A stretch of 64,000 bases of DNA, from positions 95,846 through 159,845 of the forward strand of contig CALGIG010000132.1 in the NCBI GenBank assembly GCA_937915865.1, written 5' to 3'. A program made the translations under genes and the position numbers. A model generated the notes under the pieces. The model was not told where the DNA came from, ran no database searches, and was given only the letters and a program-made list of their open reading frames with translations. Origin of the DNA: an uncultured Prolixibacteraceae bacterium (GTDB taxonomy: Bacteria > Bacteroidota > Bacteroidia > Bacteroidales > Prolixibacteraceae). Positions 25,729 to 34,446 of the stretch are shown here, in pieces (the stretch's first letter is position 1; each line of letters begins with the position of its first letter).

Positions 25729-26202
25729 GAATCTGGTTTCCGACTTTATCGAAAAGGCTAATAAAAATGAAGTTCGAATGCTTTTGGTCGGTGGAGGTGC
25801 AGTTAATTTTCATGGATACCAACGCCATTCAGCTGACATTAATTTCTGGATTGAATTAACTCCTGAAAATTTAGATCGGCTTAAGTCAACTAGTCAACTC
25901 TAAATCAAATGGGGTACGAGTTTGACAGGTTTCCAGATGAAGTTTTACAAGGACTTCAAAATATTAGTGTCAAAATTAGCCCTGTTGTTGACTTGGAATT
26001 AATTACGTGTTTCAATCCGGGGAAAAGTTTTGAACAAGCATATAGCGATTCTGTTTCGGTCTCAATAGATGGTTTGGAATTCAGAAAATTTCATGTATTA
26101 AATTTCGATGACCTAATAAATTCCAAGATCAAATTTGGCCGTGAGCAATATCTTAGTGATGTTTATATGCTTCAGAAAATAAAGGAATTGAAAGGTAGAT
26201 AG
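25712..26202 (+). pseudogene. frameshifted nucleotidyltransferase
   Basis: Two ORFs in different frames together cover one small nucleotidyltransferase of about 160 aa. The first (25712-25903) gives LLVGGGAVNFHGYQRHSADINFW, the GG-x-A...D-x-D active-site region. The second (25909-26202) gives the C-terminal half with SIDGLEFRKFHVLNFDDLI and KIKFGREQYLSDVYMLQK. The frame changes near 25890-25909, just before a TAA at 25901-25903. The metal-binding D-x-D also reads D-x-N (SADINF), so activity was probably lost even before the frameshift, unless the base calls are wrong. Confidence 0.75.
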
Positions 26203-26312
26203 CAGTATTTTTATTCTTTGAATTAATATTTGACACATATTTTCGCCAATCAACAGGTGAATAGAAAAAAATCCTAACTTTGCCATCCCAAGTTTAATTC
26301 GGTTCTAAAACA

Positions 26313-27269
26313 ATGATTAGCAGAAGAATAATTAGAAGCAAAGTACTTCAAATTTTGTACGCGTTCTTTACAACACCTGAAACCTCAATTAATGCTACTG
26401 AAAAAGAACTGTTTTTCAGTCTGCAAAAAACTTACGACCTTTATCACTATCTGATGGCACTTGTGGTTGAGATTGAGAAATTTGCTGAAGAAAGAATAGA
26501 AATAGGCAAGAAAAAATTTCGTCCGAGCAGTGCAGAACTTAATCCAAATACTCGTTTTGTTGATAATCGACTGATTCAACAATTAAAATCAAATATTTCA
26601 TTAAACAAATACCTCCAGTCGGCAAAACTAAGCTGGAACGACGACATTGACCTGGTTCGTAAATTGTATTCTATCGCAACTGAACAGGATTTCTTCAAAG
26701 CATACATGAATGCACGACAAAGCTCGTATGCCGATGACCGTAATGTTGTTGAGAACATTCTAAAATACGTTATACTCAACAATGAAGATATTGAATATTT
26801 GCTTGAAGAACAAAGCATTTATTGGAACGACGATATCGACTTTGTAGTTAGCATGATCCTTAAAACGCTTAAGAAATTCAAAGAATATAGTGACGACCGC
26901 CAGGCATTATTGCCCATGTACAAAGACGAAGAAGACTTTCAGTTTGCCAAAGATTTGTACCGTAGAATGGTGATGAACCATAAAGAGAATGAAAAGCTTA
27001 TAAAAGAACACACTGAAAACTGGGATATAGAACGTATTGCATTCATCGATAACCTTATACTGGAACTCGCATTGACCGAATTCCTTTATTTTCCGTCAAT
27101 TCCAACAAAAGTATCGATGAACGAATACATTGAGCTTTCGAAATATTACAGCACCGATAAAAGTCGTAATTTCATCAATGGTATTCTCGACAAAGCACTG
27201 AAAGACCTTAAAAAAACGGACAAAATTCACAAGGCCGGACGTGGATTAATTGGAGAAGAGGAAGAATAA
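26313..27269 (+). CDS. nusB: transcription antitermination factor NusB
   Basis: A 318-aa long-form NusB as found in Bacteroidota, about twice the E. coli length. It starts MISRRIIRSKVLQILYAF. The C-terminal NusB domain contains WDIERIAFIDNLILELALTEFLYFPSIPTKVSMNEYIELSKYYSTD, with the IPTKVxxNEYIELxKxY signature. It acts with NusA/E/G in rRNA antitermination. A TAACTTTG box at 26275-26282 is a plausible -7 element. It overlaps the next gene by 1 bp (TAATG), so the run nusB, DUF1573 and yajC is likely one operon. Confidence 0.93.
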   Translation: MISRRIIRSKVLQILYAFFTTPETSINATEKELFFSLQKTYDLYHYLMALVVEIEKFAEERIEIGKKKFRPSSAELNPNTRFVDNRLIQQLKSNISLNKYLQSAKLSWNDDIDLVRKLYSIATEQDFFKAYMNARQSSYADDRNVVENILKYVILNNEDIEYLLEEQSIYWNDDIDFVVSMILKTLKKFKEYSDDRQALLPMYKDEEDFQFAKDLYRRMVMNHKENEKLIKEHTENWDIERIAFIDNLILELALTEFLYFPSIPTKVSMNEYIELSKYYSTDKSRNFINGILDKALKDLKKTDKIHKAGRGLIGEEEE

Positions 27270-27733
27270 TGAGTTCAAGACTTCGGGTTCAAAGTTTCAT
27301 GTTGTTGTTATTGGGATGGTTTTTATTCCCAACCTTATTTATTGCATGTAATTCATCGCCAACAAAATCAGGAACAGCTGAAAAATCAGATGAATCGGGA
27401 GTTGCCAAATTTGTCTTTTCCGAAGAAATCCATAATTTTGGTTCGCTTAAGGCCGGAGAAATTGTTTCGTATACATTTGTTTTTAGGAATGAAGGAACTA
27501 AAACCTTGACAATTTCCGGAATTGATTCGGGTTGTGGATGTACGGAAGTAAGACTTGAAACTAAAAACATTTTACCCGGACAAGAAGGACGGATTGAAGT
27601 GATTTACAATTCGGCTGGTGAAGTTGGCAGGCAGTTAAAAACCATTACTTTGTTCTCTAATGCCGATAAACCTGAGAAACAAATCTTTATAAGAGCAAAT
27701 GTTATAAACGATATTATAGAAATAAACAGTTAA
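27269..27733 (+). CDS. DUF1573 domain lipoprotein
   Basis: A 154-aa protein with a signal ending in a lipobox (TLFIAC), then a DUF1573 (immunoglobulin-like) domain. Its features are EEIHNFGSLKAGEIVSYTF, IDSGCGCTEVRL with the CGC motif, and VIYNSAGEVGRQLKTI. It is probably anchored in the envelope. Its start codon overlaps the nusB stop, and yajC follows after 12 bp. The function of the family is unknown. Confidence 0.88.
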   Translation: MSSRLRVQSFMLLLLGWFLFPTLFIACNSSPTKSGTAEKSDESGVAKFVFSEEIHNFGSLKAGEIVSYTFVFRNEGTKTLTISGIDSGCGCTEVRLETKNILPGQEGRIEVIYNSAGEVGRQLKTITLFSNADKPEKQIFIRANVINDIIEINS

Positions 27734-27745
27734 AACTTATACATC

Positions 27746-28069
27746 ATGATCAATTATTTATTAATGGCCCAACCAGCCCAAGGCGGCGCTCAGCCTAATC
27801 CATTTTTATCATTTTTACCTTTTATCCTGATCATCGCAGTTTTCTATTTTTTTATGATCCGACCGCAAATGAAACGGCAGAAAGAAGTTGCCGCTTTTCG
27901 CAGCAGTCTTCAAAAAGGAGATAAAGTGGTAACCACAGGAGGTATCTATGGCAAAATTGTTGAAATGAAAGACAATTACGTTTTGTTACAAGTTGACGAC
28001 AATGTAAAAATACGCGTTGACAAGAATGCAATTGTAAAGGACAGCTCTGACGTTCAAGCTGATAAATAA
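27746..28069 (+). CDS. yajC: preprotein translocase subunit YajC
   Basis: A 107-aa accessory subunit of the Sec translocon. It has one transmembrane segment (FLPFILIIAVFYFFMIRPQMKR) and the conserved cytosolic part LQKGDKVVTTGGIYGKIVEM. It is the last gene of the nusB run and ends in a hairpin terminator. Confidence 0.95.
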   Translation: MINYLLMAQPAQGGAQPNPFLSFLPFILIIAVFYFFMIRPQMKRQKEVAAFRSSLQKGDKVVTTGGIYGKIVEMKDNYVLLQVDDNVKIRVDKNAIVKDSSDVQADK

Positions 28070-28122
28070 GATTTTTGTAACACAGTGGCATCATAATACT
28101 ATTGTGATTAATTTATTAAAAT

Positions 28123-28156
28123 AAATGGGCCGGCAATTTGTCGGCCCATTTTTTTA
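28123..28156 (+). terminator. rho-independent terminator after yajC
   Basis: A 10-bp stem AAATGGGCCG / CGGCCCATTT (28123-28132 and 28142-28151) followed by a T-run. A TATATTTG box begins in the T-run (28155-28162) and could be the -7 element of the next gene. Confidence 0.75.
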
Positions 28157-28167
28157 TATTTGAAGCT

Positions 28168-29163
28168 GTGAAAACAAACGGTATATATCGACTAGTAAAA
28201 TTCCTGAAAAAGATATACTTCAAGAACGATAAACGAGTAGCTGCTTACCTTGTATGCGTTGTAATTGCCACTGGGTTTTGGTTTCTGAATGCATTAAGTA
28301 AAACATATACTGTTGAATTGTCGGTACCAGTACAGTATTACAATTTTCCGAACAATAAAACTTTCGCCGGGCATTTACCCGAAAAGTTTGACCTCACTGT
28401 ACGTGCCCACGGGTTTACTTTACTTAGGCAAAAAGTTGGCTTTCTGTTTGGTCCACTTAAATTTAACGTAAACGAAATGACCAACGACCGTATGACTGAA
28501 AATAAGCGTACCAGGTTTGCTTTCCCCACCCGACAATTTTTATCCGAGTTGTCCTACCAAATGTCAGGCGATATGGAAATCCTGAATATGAACCCGGATA
28601 CCCTTTTTTTTGGTTTTGGGCGAATGACACAAAAAATGGTGCGTGTTAAACCCATTGTTCAGGTTATTTTAAAAAAACAATTCCAGATTTCAGGCGATAT
28701 AAAAAGCAGTCCATCAGAAGTTCTGGTTAGCGGACCCGAGAAAATGCTCGATACGCTTCAATACGTTTTTACCAGAAAACAAACATTTGAGGGTATTGAT
28801 AAATCGATTCAGACTAAAGCCGAAATTGAACCAATTAAGGAAATGTATTATAACTGCCAGACAGTTAATCTTTCTGTTCCGATAGAGGAATACACCGAAG
28901 GTCAGCAATCGGTTCAGGTTACACTACTGGATGCTCCCTCTGGAATAAAAGTAAAGCTCTTCCCCGGCAAGGTTAAAATATCTTTTTTGGTTGGGTTGAG
29001 TCAGTTTTCGGAAATTCGTCCTGATAATTTTAAGCTAACTGTATCGTACAATGATATTGAAAAGGGGAACCAGCAATTGAAAGTCAAAAAATTGTCAGTT
29101 CCACCGTTTTTGTACGATATTAAAATTAGTCCTGAAGAAATTGAATACCTGATAGAAAAGTAA
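28168..29163 (+). CDS. YbbR-like domain protein
   Basis: A protein of about 331 aa with one N-terminal transmembrane helix (VAAYLVCVVIATGFWFLNAL) and YbbR-like repeats outside. In Firmicutes the related CdaR modulates the diadenylate cyclase CdaA; no CdaA is in view. The start is set at GTG 28168 (VKTNGIYRLVKF), because the longer ORF from TTG 28138 would run through the yajC terminator. A TATATTTG box ends 5 bp before this GTG, so the mRNA may have almost no leader. It is followed after 4 bp by coaE. Confidence 0.82.
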   Translation: MKTNGIYRLVKFLKKIYFKNDKRVAAYLVCVVIATGFWFLNALSKTYTVELSVPVQYYNFPNNKTFAGHLPEKFDLTVRAHGFTLLRQKVGFLFGPLKFNVNEMTNDRMTENKRTRFAFPTRQFLSELSYQMSGDMEILNMNPDTLFFGFGRMTQKMVRVKPIVQVILKKQFQISGDIKSSPSEVLVSGPEKMLDTLQYVFTRKQTFEGIDKSIQTKAEIEPIKEMYYNCQTVNLSVPIEEYTEGQQSVQVTLLDAPSGIKVKLFPGKVKISFLVGLSQFSEIRPDNFKLTVSYNDIEKGNQQLKVKKLSVPPFLYDIKISPEEIEYLIEK

Positions 29164-29167
29164 AGCG

Positions 29168-29755
29168 ATGTTAAAGATAGGTATAACTGGGGGAATTGGT
29201 AGTGGAAAAAGCACTGTATGCAGAGTTTTTTCGTACCTGGGGATACCTGTTTTCGAAGCAGATAAGGTTGCCAAAGAACTAATGGATACTGATCAACAAA
29301 TCTTTGAGCAGCTCACCCACTTGTTTGGAACCAACGTTTACCTACCGAATCATACCGTCAACCGAAAATATTTGGCCGGAATCGTGTTCAACGATAAATC
29401 TTTACTGGAAAAATTGAACGGAGTTGTACATCCGGTTGTTAGAAGTACATTTTTAGAGTGGTGTAATAAACAACATGTACCGTACATCATTCACGAAGCG
29501 GCAATTTTATTTGAAAGCGGTTTTTACAAATTCATGGATAAAACCATCGTTGTAGTCACAAGCGAAAACGAACGAATAGAACGTGTTATGAAACGTGATG
29601 GTGTTACAATTGAGATGGTAAGAGAACGAATAAAAAATCAATGGAATGACCAGCGACGCATTGAGCTCGCCGATTTTATTATTGGTAATAACGATAACGA
29701 ACTGATTATTCCTCAGGTATTGAAAATAGATAAACAACTAAGAATAAATGGCTAA
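29168..29755 (+). CDS. coaE: dephospho-CoA kinase
   Basis: A 195-aa P-loop kinase for the last step of coenzyme A synthesis (phosphorylation of the 3'-OH of dephospho-CoA). The P-loop is GITGGIGSGKSTV. Later features are FEADKVAKELM, HPVVRSTFLEW and the lid region RDGVTIEMVRERIKNQW, then RIELADFIIGNN. It overlaps the next gene by 8 bp. Confidence 0.96.
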   Translation: MLKIGITGGIGSGKSTVCRVFSYLGIPVFEADKVAKELMDTDQQIFEQLTHLFGTNVYLPNHTVNRKYLAGIVFNDKSLLEKLNGVVHPVVRSTFLEWCNKQHVPYIIHEAAILFESGFYKFMDKTIVVVTSENERIERVMKRDGVTIEMVRERIKNQWNDQRRIELADFIIGNNDNELIIPQVLKIDKQLRING

Positions 29756-30479
29756 AGTAGGAAAATGGATTACCGGGGGCCTGGGATGGGCCTTCTTCGG
29801 ACCAATTGGGGGAATTTTGGGTTTTGTCGTTGGATCTTTGTTCGACAATACTCAGGTTATTTATGGAAATCAAAGCAACCGAACCGACTTGCAAACCACA
29901 CAAGGTGGATACATTATGAGCCTCTTGGTATTGGTAGCGGCAGTTATGAAAGCCGACGGCAAAGTTCTGAAATCGGAACTTGAATACACCAAACAATTTT
30001 TTGTAAATGCATTTGGAGTTTCGGCAGCACAAGAAGCAATACGCATACTGCGCGATTTGCTCAACCAAAACATCCCTGTAACCGATGTTTGTCACCAAAT
30101 TCGCCAGAATATGGACCATCCGTCGCGCTTGCAATTGTTGCATTTCTTATTTGGAATTGCTGCTGCTGACGGAATTGTTCATCCTGACGAACATAAGCTG
30201 ATCAAACACATTGCTGAGCACATGGGAATCAGCCAGAAGGATTATGAATCGATTGAATCGATGTTTGTAGCTAATACAGATGCTGCTTACAAAATTCTGG
30301 AAGTCGATCCATCAGCAACCGACGATGAACTAAAAAAGGCATACCGTAAAATGGCTGTCAAATATCACCCTGATAAAGTGACATATTTAGGCGAAGATGT
30401 TCAGAAAGCAGCACACGAAAAATTCCAGAAAGTGAACGAAGCCTGGGATATTATCAAAAAACAACGCGGAATTGTATAA
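29748..30479 (+). CDS. DjlA-like co-chaperone, TerB plus J domain
   Basis: A 243-aa protein. It has an N-terminal glycine-rich hydrophobic segment (WITGGLGWAFFGPIGGILGF) that may insert into the membrane. A TerB-like domain of about 110 residues (VAAVMKADGKVLKSELEYTK and GIAAADGIVHPDEHKLI) follows, and then a C-terminal J domain with HPD in AVKYHPDKV. It would stimulate DnaK. The gene overlaps coaE by 8 bp and is followed by a long palindrome at 30520-30567. Confidence 0.92.
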   Translation: MAKVGKWITGGLGWAFFGPIGGILGFVVGSLFDNTQVIYGNQSNRTDLQTTQGGYIMSLLVLVAAVMKADGKVLKSELEYTKQFFVNAFGVSAAQEAIRILRDLLNQNIPVTDVCHQIRQNMDHPSRLQLLHFLFGIAAADGIVHPDEHKLIKHIAEHMGISQKDYESIESMFVANTDAAYKILEVDPSATDDELKKAYRKMAVKYHPDKVTYLGEDVQKAAHEKFQKVNEAWDIIKKQRGIV

Positions 30480-30519
30480 AATTACCGCATTCATGGTAAT
30501 GAAAAGCCTGTAGAAATGT

Positions 30520-30567
30520 TGATCTGCACTCCAAAAGTTAGGCATAAAACTTTTGGGGTGCAGATCA
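30520..30567. repeat. long palindrome after djlA, possible IS-end derived MITE
   Basis: A 20-bp inverted repeat with one GU pair (left TGATCTGCACTCCAAAAGTT, right ending GGGGTGCAGATCA) around the 8-nt loop AGGCATAA. The arms look like IS3-family terminal repeats (TG..CTGC.CC.AAAAGTT) placed head to head. It may also end the djlA transcript. Confidence 0.55.
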
Positions 30568-30732
30568 GAAATGGAAAGGACTTTTTCAACCTGCTTAAAA
30601 CAGTATTATTTATCTGTATAAATCTTTGTGTAAGATTTTACAATAAATGGCATTAATTGTATCTTTTTGAACAGCATATCAGCCTATGGAATAGCCATTT
30701 ATTTACTGTTTGTCTCACCTTGGTTGAAATGG

Positions 30733-32091
30733 CTATTTCATTTTAAAAATTTCAAATTCAACCCTCCTGTTTTTCAGACGTCCTTCTTCAGTGTCATTGG
30801 TTGCAACAGGGTTTGCTTTACCAAAAGCCTTTTGATGAATAATACGGTCAGGTGCAATACCTTTTTCTTCAAGATACTTTATTACCGATTCAATCCTTGT
30901 TTTAGAAAGTTTTAAGTTGTATTCATCGGTACCCTGAGCATCGGCGTAACCAAAAATATTTACTTTAAACGCTTTGTCCGATTTAAGTGTAACGATGAGC
31001 TTGTCCAGGTTTCCTTTTGAGTAGTCCGTCAGATAACTGTGGTTTGAAACAAAATGGACAGGAGTAACTTTGATGTTCTGAATGATAATTTGATCAGGAG
31101 TTATTTCTTTTTTAACTTCTTTATTTTCGGCTTCTTTAACAGGACATCCATTGTTGTCTTTTGATCCGGCAACCGTAGGACATTTATCTTCTGAATCTGG
31201 AATTCCATCACCGTCAGTATCTACAGGGCATCCCTTGGCATCAACTTTTATACCTTTTGGTGTATTTGGGCATTTATCTTCATTGTCAGCAATTCCGTCT
31301 CCATCAGAATCAAGCGGACAACCTTTTTCATCAACTTTTATTCCTTTTGGAGTGTCAGGGCATTTGTCATTTTTATCGGCAACTCCATCACCGTCGGCAT
31401 CAGGGCACCCTTTTAACGAGGTAAGACCAGCAATTGTAGGGCAGTCATCTAAATAATCAGCAACACCATCACCATCCGAATCGAGTGGGCATCCATTGGC
31501 GTCAACTGCAACACCTGTTGGAGTGTTAGGGCATTTATCCTTTTTATCAGGCACCCCATCTTTATCCGTATCAACAGTTTTTCCTACACTAAATTCAAGT
31601 CCAATTGTGGCTTTCCAAAAATTATCGTGGACTGATTTTGTAGCTATTGTTGTTTCTATTCCGTGAATGTACCCGGCCTCAAAATACAGAGCTGTTGCCG
31701 GACTGAAATATAACTTACTACCAAGACCAGCATCGAAATTCACACCTGCATCGGCATTATCGGCAAGAAATCCTGGTCCGGCGAATAAATAAGGACGGAA
31801 TTTCTGCGTTTCGTTGGCTAATTTCAATCTTAAATTCAAAAAACCGTTAAACATATCCAGATTACTGGTAATCTTAGAATTGAACAATCCTAAATTACCT
31901 TTTAGTAATACATCAAAACGGTTACTTAAATACCTGCTAAAATAGAGTTCAGGCATAAAACCTGTATTTGATTCACTGGTTATTCCGTAAACTCCGGCCC
32001 CAAATCCAACGCCCCATTTTTTATCAGCAGTTTGCGCATGTATGGCAACAGTGCAAACAAGAAGCAATGATAGTAAAAGTACTTTTTTCAT
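30733..32091 (-). CDS. OmpA-family outer membrane protein with TSP3 repeats
   Basis: A 452-aa protein with a signal peptide (MKKVLLLSLLLVCTVAIHAQ) and an N-terminal beta-barrel-like domain (about 20-170). Four to five calcium-binding thrombospondin type 3 repeats follow (DTDKDGVPDKKDKCPNTP and relatives, about 170-320), then an OmpA peptidoglycan-binding domain (NIFGYADAQGTDEYNLKLSKTR, KRRVEFE-like end). It tethers the outer membrane to peptidoglycan. It is a close paralogue of the 32232 gene but has its own promoter box, since a terminator separates the two. Confidence 0.93.
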   Translation of the reverse strand: MKKVLLLSLLLVCTVAIHAQTADKKWGVGFGAGVYGITSESNTGFMPELYFSRYLSNRFDVLLKGNLGLFNSKITSNLDMFNGFLNLRLKLANETQKFRPYLFAGPGFLADNADAGVNFDAGLGSKLYFSPATALYFEAGYIHGIETTIATKSVHDNFWKATIGLEFSVGKTVDTDKDGVPDKKDKCPNTPTGVAVDANGCPLDSDGDGVADYLDDCPTIAGLTSLKGCPDADGDGVADKNDKCPDTPKGIKVDEKGCPLDSDGDGIADNEDKCPNTPKGIKVDAKGCPVDTDGDGIPDSEDKCPTVAGSKDNNGCPVKEAENKEVKKEITPDQIIIQNIKVTPVHFVSNHSYLTDYSKGNLDKLIVTLKSDKAFKVNIFGYADAQGTDEYNLKLSKTRIESVIKYLEEKGIAPDRIIHQKAFGKANPVATNDTEEGRLKNRRVEFEIFKMK

Positions 32092-32164
32092 GTCCGTTTG
32101 TTTTGGTATATTGTAGTTTTAAAAATTCAAAGTTTTAACTTATTATTTGTCATTGGGTGTCACA

Positions 32165-32172
32165 CAAATATA
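32165..32172 (-). promoter_or_regulatory. -7 box of the 30733-32091 OmpA gene
   Basis: TATATTTG on the minus strand, a perfect TAnnTTTG match. It lies just downstream of the hairpin that ends the preceding OmpA transcript and about 74 bp ahead of the ATG. No matching -33 TTTG at 19 nt is seen. Confidence 0.45.
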
Positions 32173-32176
32173 CATA

Positions 32177-32210
32177 AAAAAATCCTTATCGGTGGTGATA
32201 AGGATTTTTT
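32177..32210 (-). terminator. terminator after the 32232-33545 OmpA gene
   Basis: A perfect 14-bp inverted repeat AAAAAATCCTTATC / GATAAGGATTTTTT with a 6-nt loop and A/T-runs on both sides. It lies 22 bp after the stop codon on the minus strand. Confidence 0.85.
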
Positions 32211-32231
32211 CTTAATATAGAATGCAATGCT

Positions 32232-33545
32232 TTATTTTGTTACTTCAAATTCAACCCTTCTGTTAAGGGCACGGCCTTCAGCAGTGTCGTTTGTTGCTGC
32301 CGGATTTGCTTCTCCAAAACCTTTCTTTTGAGTGATTCTTTTCCCTTTAATTTTCTTATGTAGTATTGAGCTTACCACAGAACTAACCCTACGGTTTGAT
32401 AGTCCCAGATTATAAGTGTCGCTACCAACAGAATCGGCATATCCTGAGATTTTTACGCTGTAATTACTGTTTTCTTTTAACAAGTTAACAAGTTTTTCGA
32501 TTTTAGCTTTCTCAGAATCTTTAACTATCGATTTATTGGTGTCGAAATAAACCGGGTCAACTTTCATTCGTTCTGCTTCAAGTTCTTCGGCTGTTTTTTC
32601 TCTTGGGCAACCATTGTTTTCTTTAACTCCTGGAACTGTCGGACATTTATCTAAATAGTCTGGAACACCGTCGCCATCAGAGTCAACAGGACAACCTTTG
32701 GCATCAACCTTAGCTTCTTTTGGAGTATCCGGACATTTGTCATCTTTATCAGCAACGCCGTCTCCATCTGTATCGGGGCAACCCTTAAAAGCAGCAAGGC
32801 CAGGTACATCCGGACATGCGTCGTCTTTATCGGCAATACCATCTTTATCTTTGTCCGGGCATCCTTTTAATGAGGTCAGCCCCGGAATGGTAGGACAATC
32901 ATCCATATAATCAGCAACACCATCACCATCGGTGTCAACAGGGCATCCATTTGCATCAACAGCAACACCGGCAGGAGTATTCGGACATTTATCTTTTTTA
33001 TCAGATACTCCGTCCATATCCGAGTCTTTCGCTTTGCCAAAGTCAAATTCAATTCCAAAAGTTGCTTTCCAGAAATTGTCGCGAACAGTTTTAGTTGCAT
33101 TGGTTGTTTCAATTCCGTTAATATAGCCGGCTTCCAAGTACAAGGCTGTAGCCGGACTAAAGTAATATTTACTTCCAACTCCAAGGTTAAAATTTACTCC
33201 TGAAGAAGAATTATCAGCAATTACACCGGGTCCGGCAAATAAATATGGCCGGAACTTTGTGCTTTCATCTGTCAGTTTCATTCGAAGATTTAAAAATGCA
33301 TTGGCAAAATCCAGGTCATTCTTTACTTTGGAATTGAATAATCCTAAATTTCCTTTTAACAACAAGTCGAAACGAGAGCTTAGGTAAGTACTTAGGTACA
33401 ATTCGGGGCTGAAACCAACGCTTGATTTATTAAGTCCGCCATAAGGGCCAACTCCTGCTCCAATACCCCACTTTTTATCCACTGTTTGTGCATTGGATAC
33501 AGCAATTAATGCTGCGAATAATGAAAGAAGTAGAAATTTTTTCAT
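32232..33545 (-). CDS. OmpA-family outer membrane protein with TSP3 repeats, paralogue
   Basis: A 437-aa protein with the same plan as its neighbour at 30733. It has a signal peptide (MKKFLLLSLFAALIAVSNAQ), a barrel-like domain, about five TSP3 repeats (DKDKDGIADKDDACPDVP type) and an OmpA C-terminal domain (KISGYADSVGSDTYNLGLSN, ending ALNRRVEFEVTK). N-terminal domains are nearly superimposable (DKKWGxGxGxGxYG, LLKGNLGLFNSK in both), so the pair arose by tandem duplication. It probably serves cell-envelope integrity. Confidence 0.93.
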   Translation of the reverse strand: MKKFLLLSLFAALIAVSNAQTVDKKWGIGAGVGPYGGLNKSSVGFSPELYLSTYLSSRFDLLLKGNLGLFNSKVKNDLDFANAFLNLRMKLTDESTKFRPYLFAGPGVIADNSSSGVNFNLGVGSKYYFSPATALYLEAGYINGIETTNATKTVRDNFWKATFGIEFDFGKAKDSDMDGVSDKKDKCPNTPAGVAVDANGCPVDTDGDGVADYMDDCPTIPGLTSLKGCPDKDKDGIADKDDACPDVPGLAAFKGCPDTDGDGVADKDDKCPDTPKEAKVDAKGCPVDSDGDGVPDYLDKCPTVPGVKENNGCPREKTAEELEAERMKVDPVYFDTNKSIVKDSEKAKIEKLVNLLKENSNYSVKISGYADSVGSDTYNLGLSNRRVSSVVSSILHKKIKGKRITQKKGFGEANPAATNDTAEGRALNRRVEFEVTK

Positions 33546-33882
33546 GATTCAGTGTTTTAATTCTATGTAAGATAATTTAATTTCGTTCAAAAAAATAAAG
33601 GTATGGTTATAAGTAATATCATATTTAACCTAACAATACCAATATAAATATCATTTTGTGTTTATATATAAAAGAACAAAATTACTCAATATTAGGTTTT
33701 GTATTTGTTTTTAAAGTTAACATTTTAAAATGAAATGATAGTCGCGTTGAAAAAACTTTTAGGTACTATAGCGTAAAATGTCATATTAATCTTAGTGAAT
33801 TATATCTAGGTTTAATGAACGTAGAAGGATATAAATCTATCTTAGCTATAAGTAGGAACGAAAGAACATTTAAAGATTCATA
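33546..33882. other. divergent intergenic region, AT-rich
   Basis: This is the space between the divergent OmpA gene and the DnaQ-like gene. It is very AT-rich with no ORF of note. A minus-strand TTTTTTTG near 33587 could be a -33 element for the OmpA gene, but no TAnnTTTG partner is clear. Confidence 0.4.
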
Positions 33883-34422
33883 TTGTACGCAATTATTGAC
33901 ATAGAAACCACTGGACAATCGGCAGTAAAAGGAAAAATCACTGAAATTGCTGTTTATATTCATAACGGAATTGAAATAGTCGATTCTTTTTCCAGCTTGA
34001 TAAATCCGGAATGTTATATCCCTGGATTTATAACAGAATTGACAGGTATTAGTAATGAAATGGTTCGTTTTGCTCCTAAATTTTATGAAGTGGCACGTCA
34101 AATTGTGGAAATAACTCAAAACCGGGTTTTTGTTGGTCACAATGTTCAGTTTGACTATCGGTTTGTTCAGGAGGAATTTAAAAGACTGGGTTACGATTAC
34201 CAGCGGCAAACCATGTGTACTGTAAGATTAGGACGAAAATTTCTGCCTGGCCACAAGTCGTATTCATTAGGAAACATTTGCAGTGAACTTGGAATATCGA
34301 TAAATGGACGTCATCGGGCAGCCGGAGATGCTTTTGCTACAACAAAACTTTTTGAGTTGATTCTTGAAAAGAAAAGACAAAAAGAAACCCGGATTCCTCC
34401 GGGTCAATTAAAGCTTTTTTAA
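33883..34422 (+). CDS. DnaQ-like 3'-5' exonuclease
   Basis: A 179-aa DEDDh exonuclease related to the DNA polymerase III epsilon/PolC proofreading domain. Motifs are D and E in YAIIDIETTG, D in FVGHNVQFDYRF, and H...D in GRHRAAGDAFATTKLF. The start is TTG at 33883, because homologues begin MYAI(V/I)D and no ATG is near. Unlike many Bacteroidota relatives it has no GIY-YIG extension. It is convergent with the DUF5606 gene. Confidence 0.88.
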   Translation: MYAIIDIETTGQSAVKGKITEIAVYIHNGIEIVDSFSSLINPECYIPGFITELTGISNEMVRFAPKFYEVARQIVEITQNRVFVGHNVQFDYRFVQEEFKRLGYDYQRQTMCTVRLGRKFLPGHKSYSLGNICSELGISINGRHRAAGDAFATTKLFELILEKKRQKETRIPPGQLKLF

Positions 34423-34446
34423 AGCGGGAAGCCGCTTGAAACCAGA

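Noticed and set aside
34421..34437. Hairpin AAGCGG/CCGCTT as a terminator between the exonuclease and DUF5606 genes
   Set aside because: Only a 6-bp stem and no T-run follows it on either strand in the right position.
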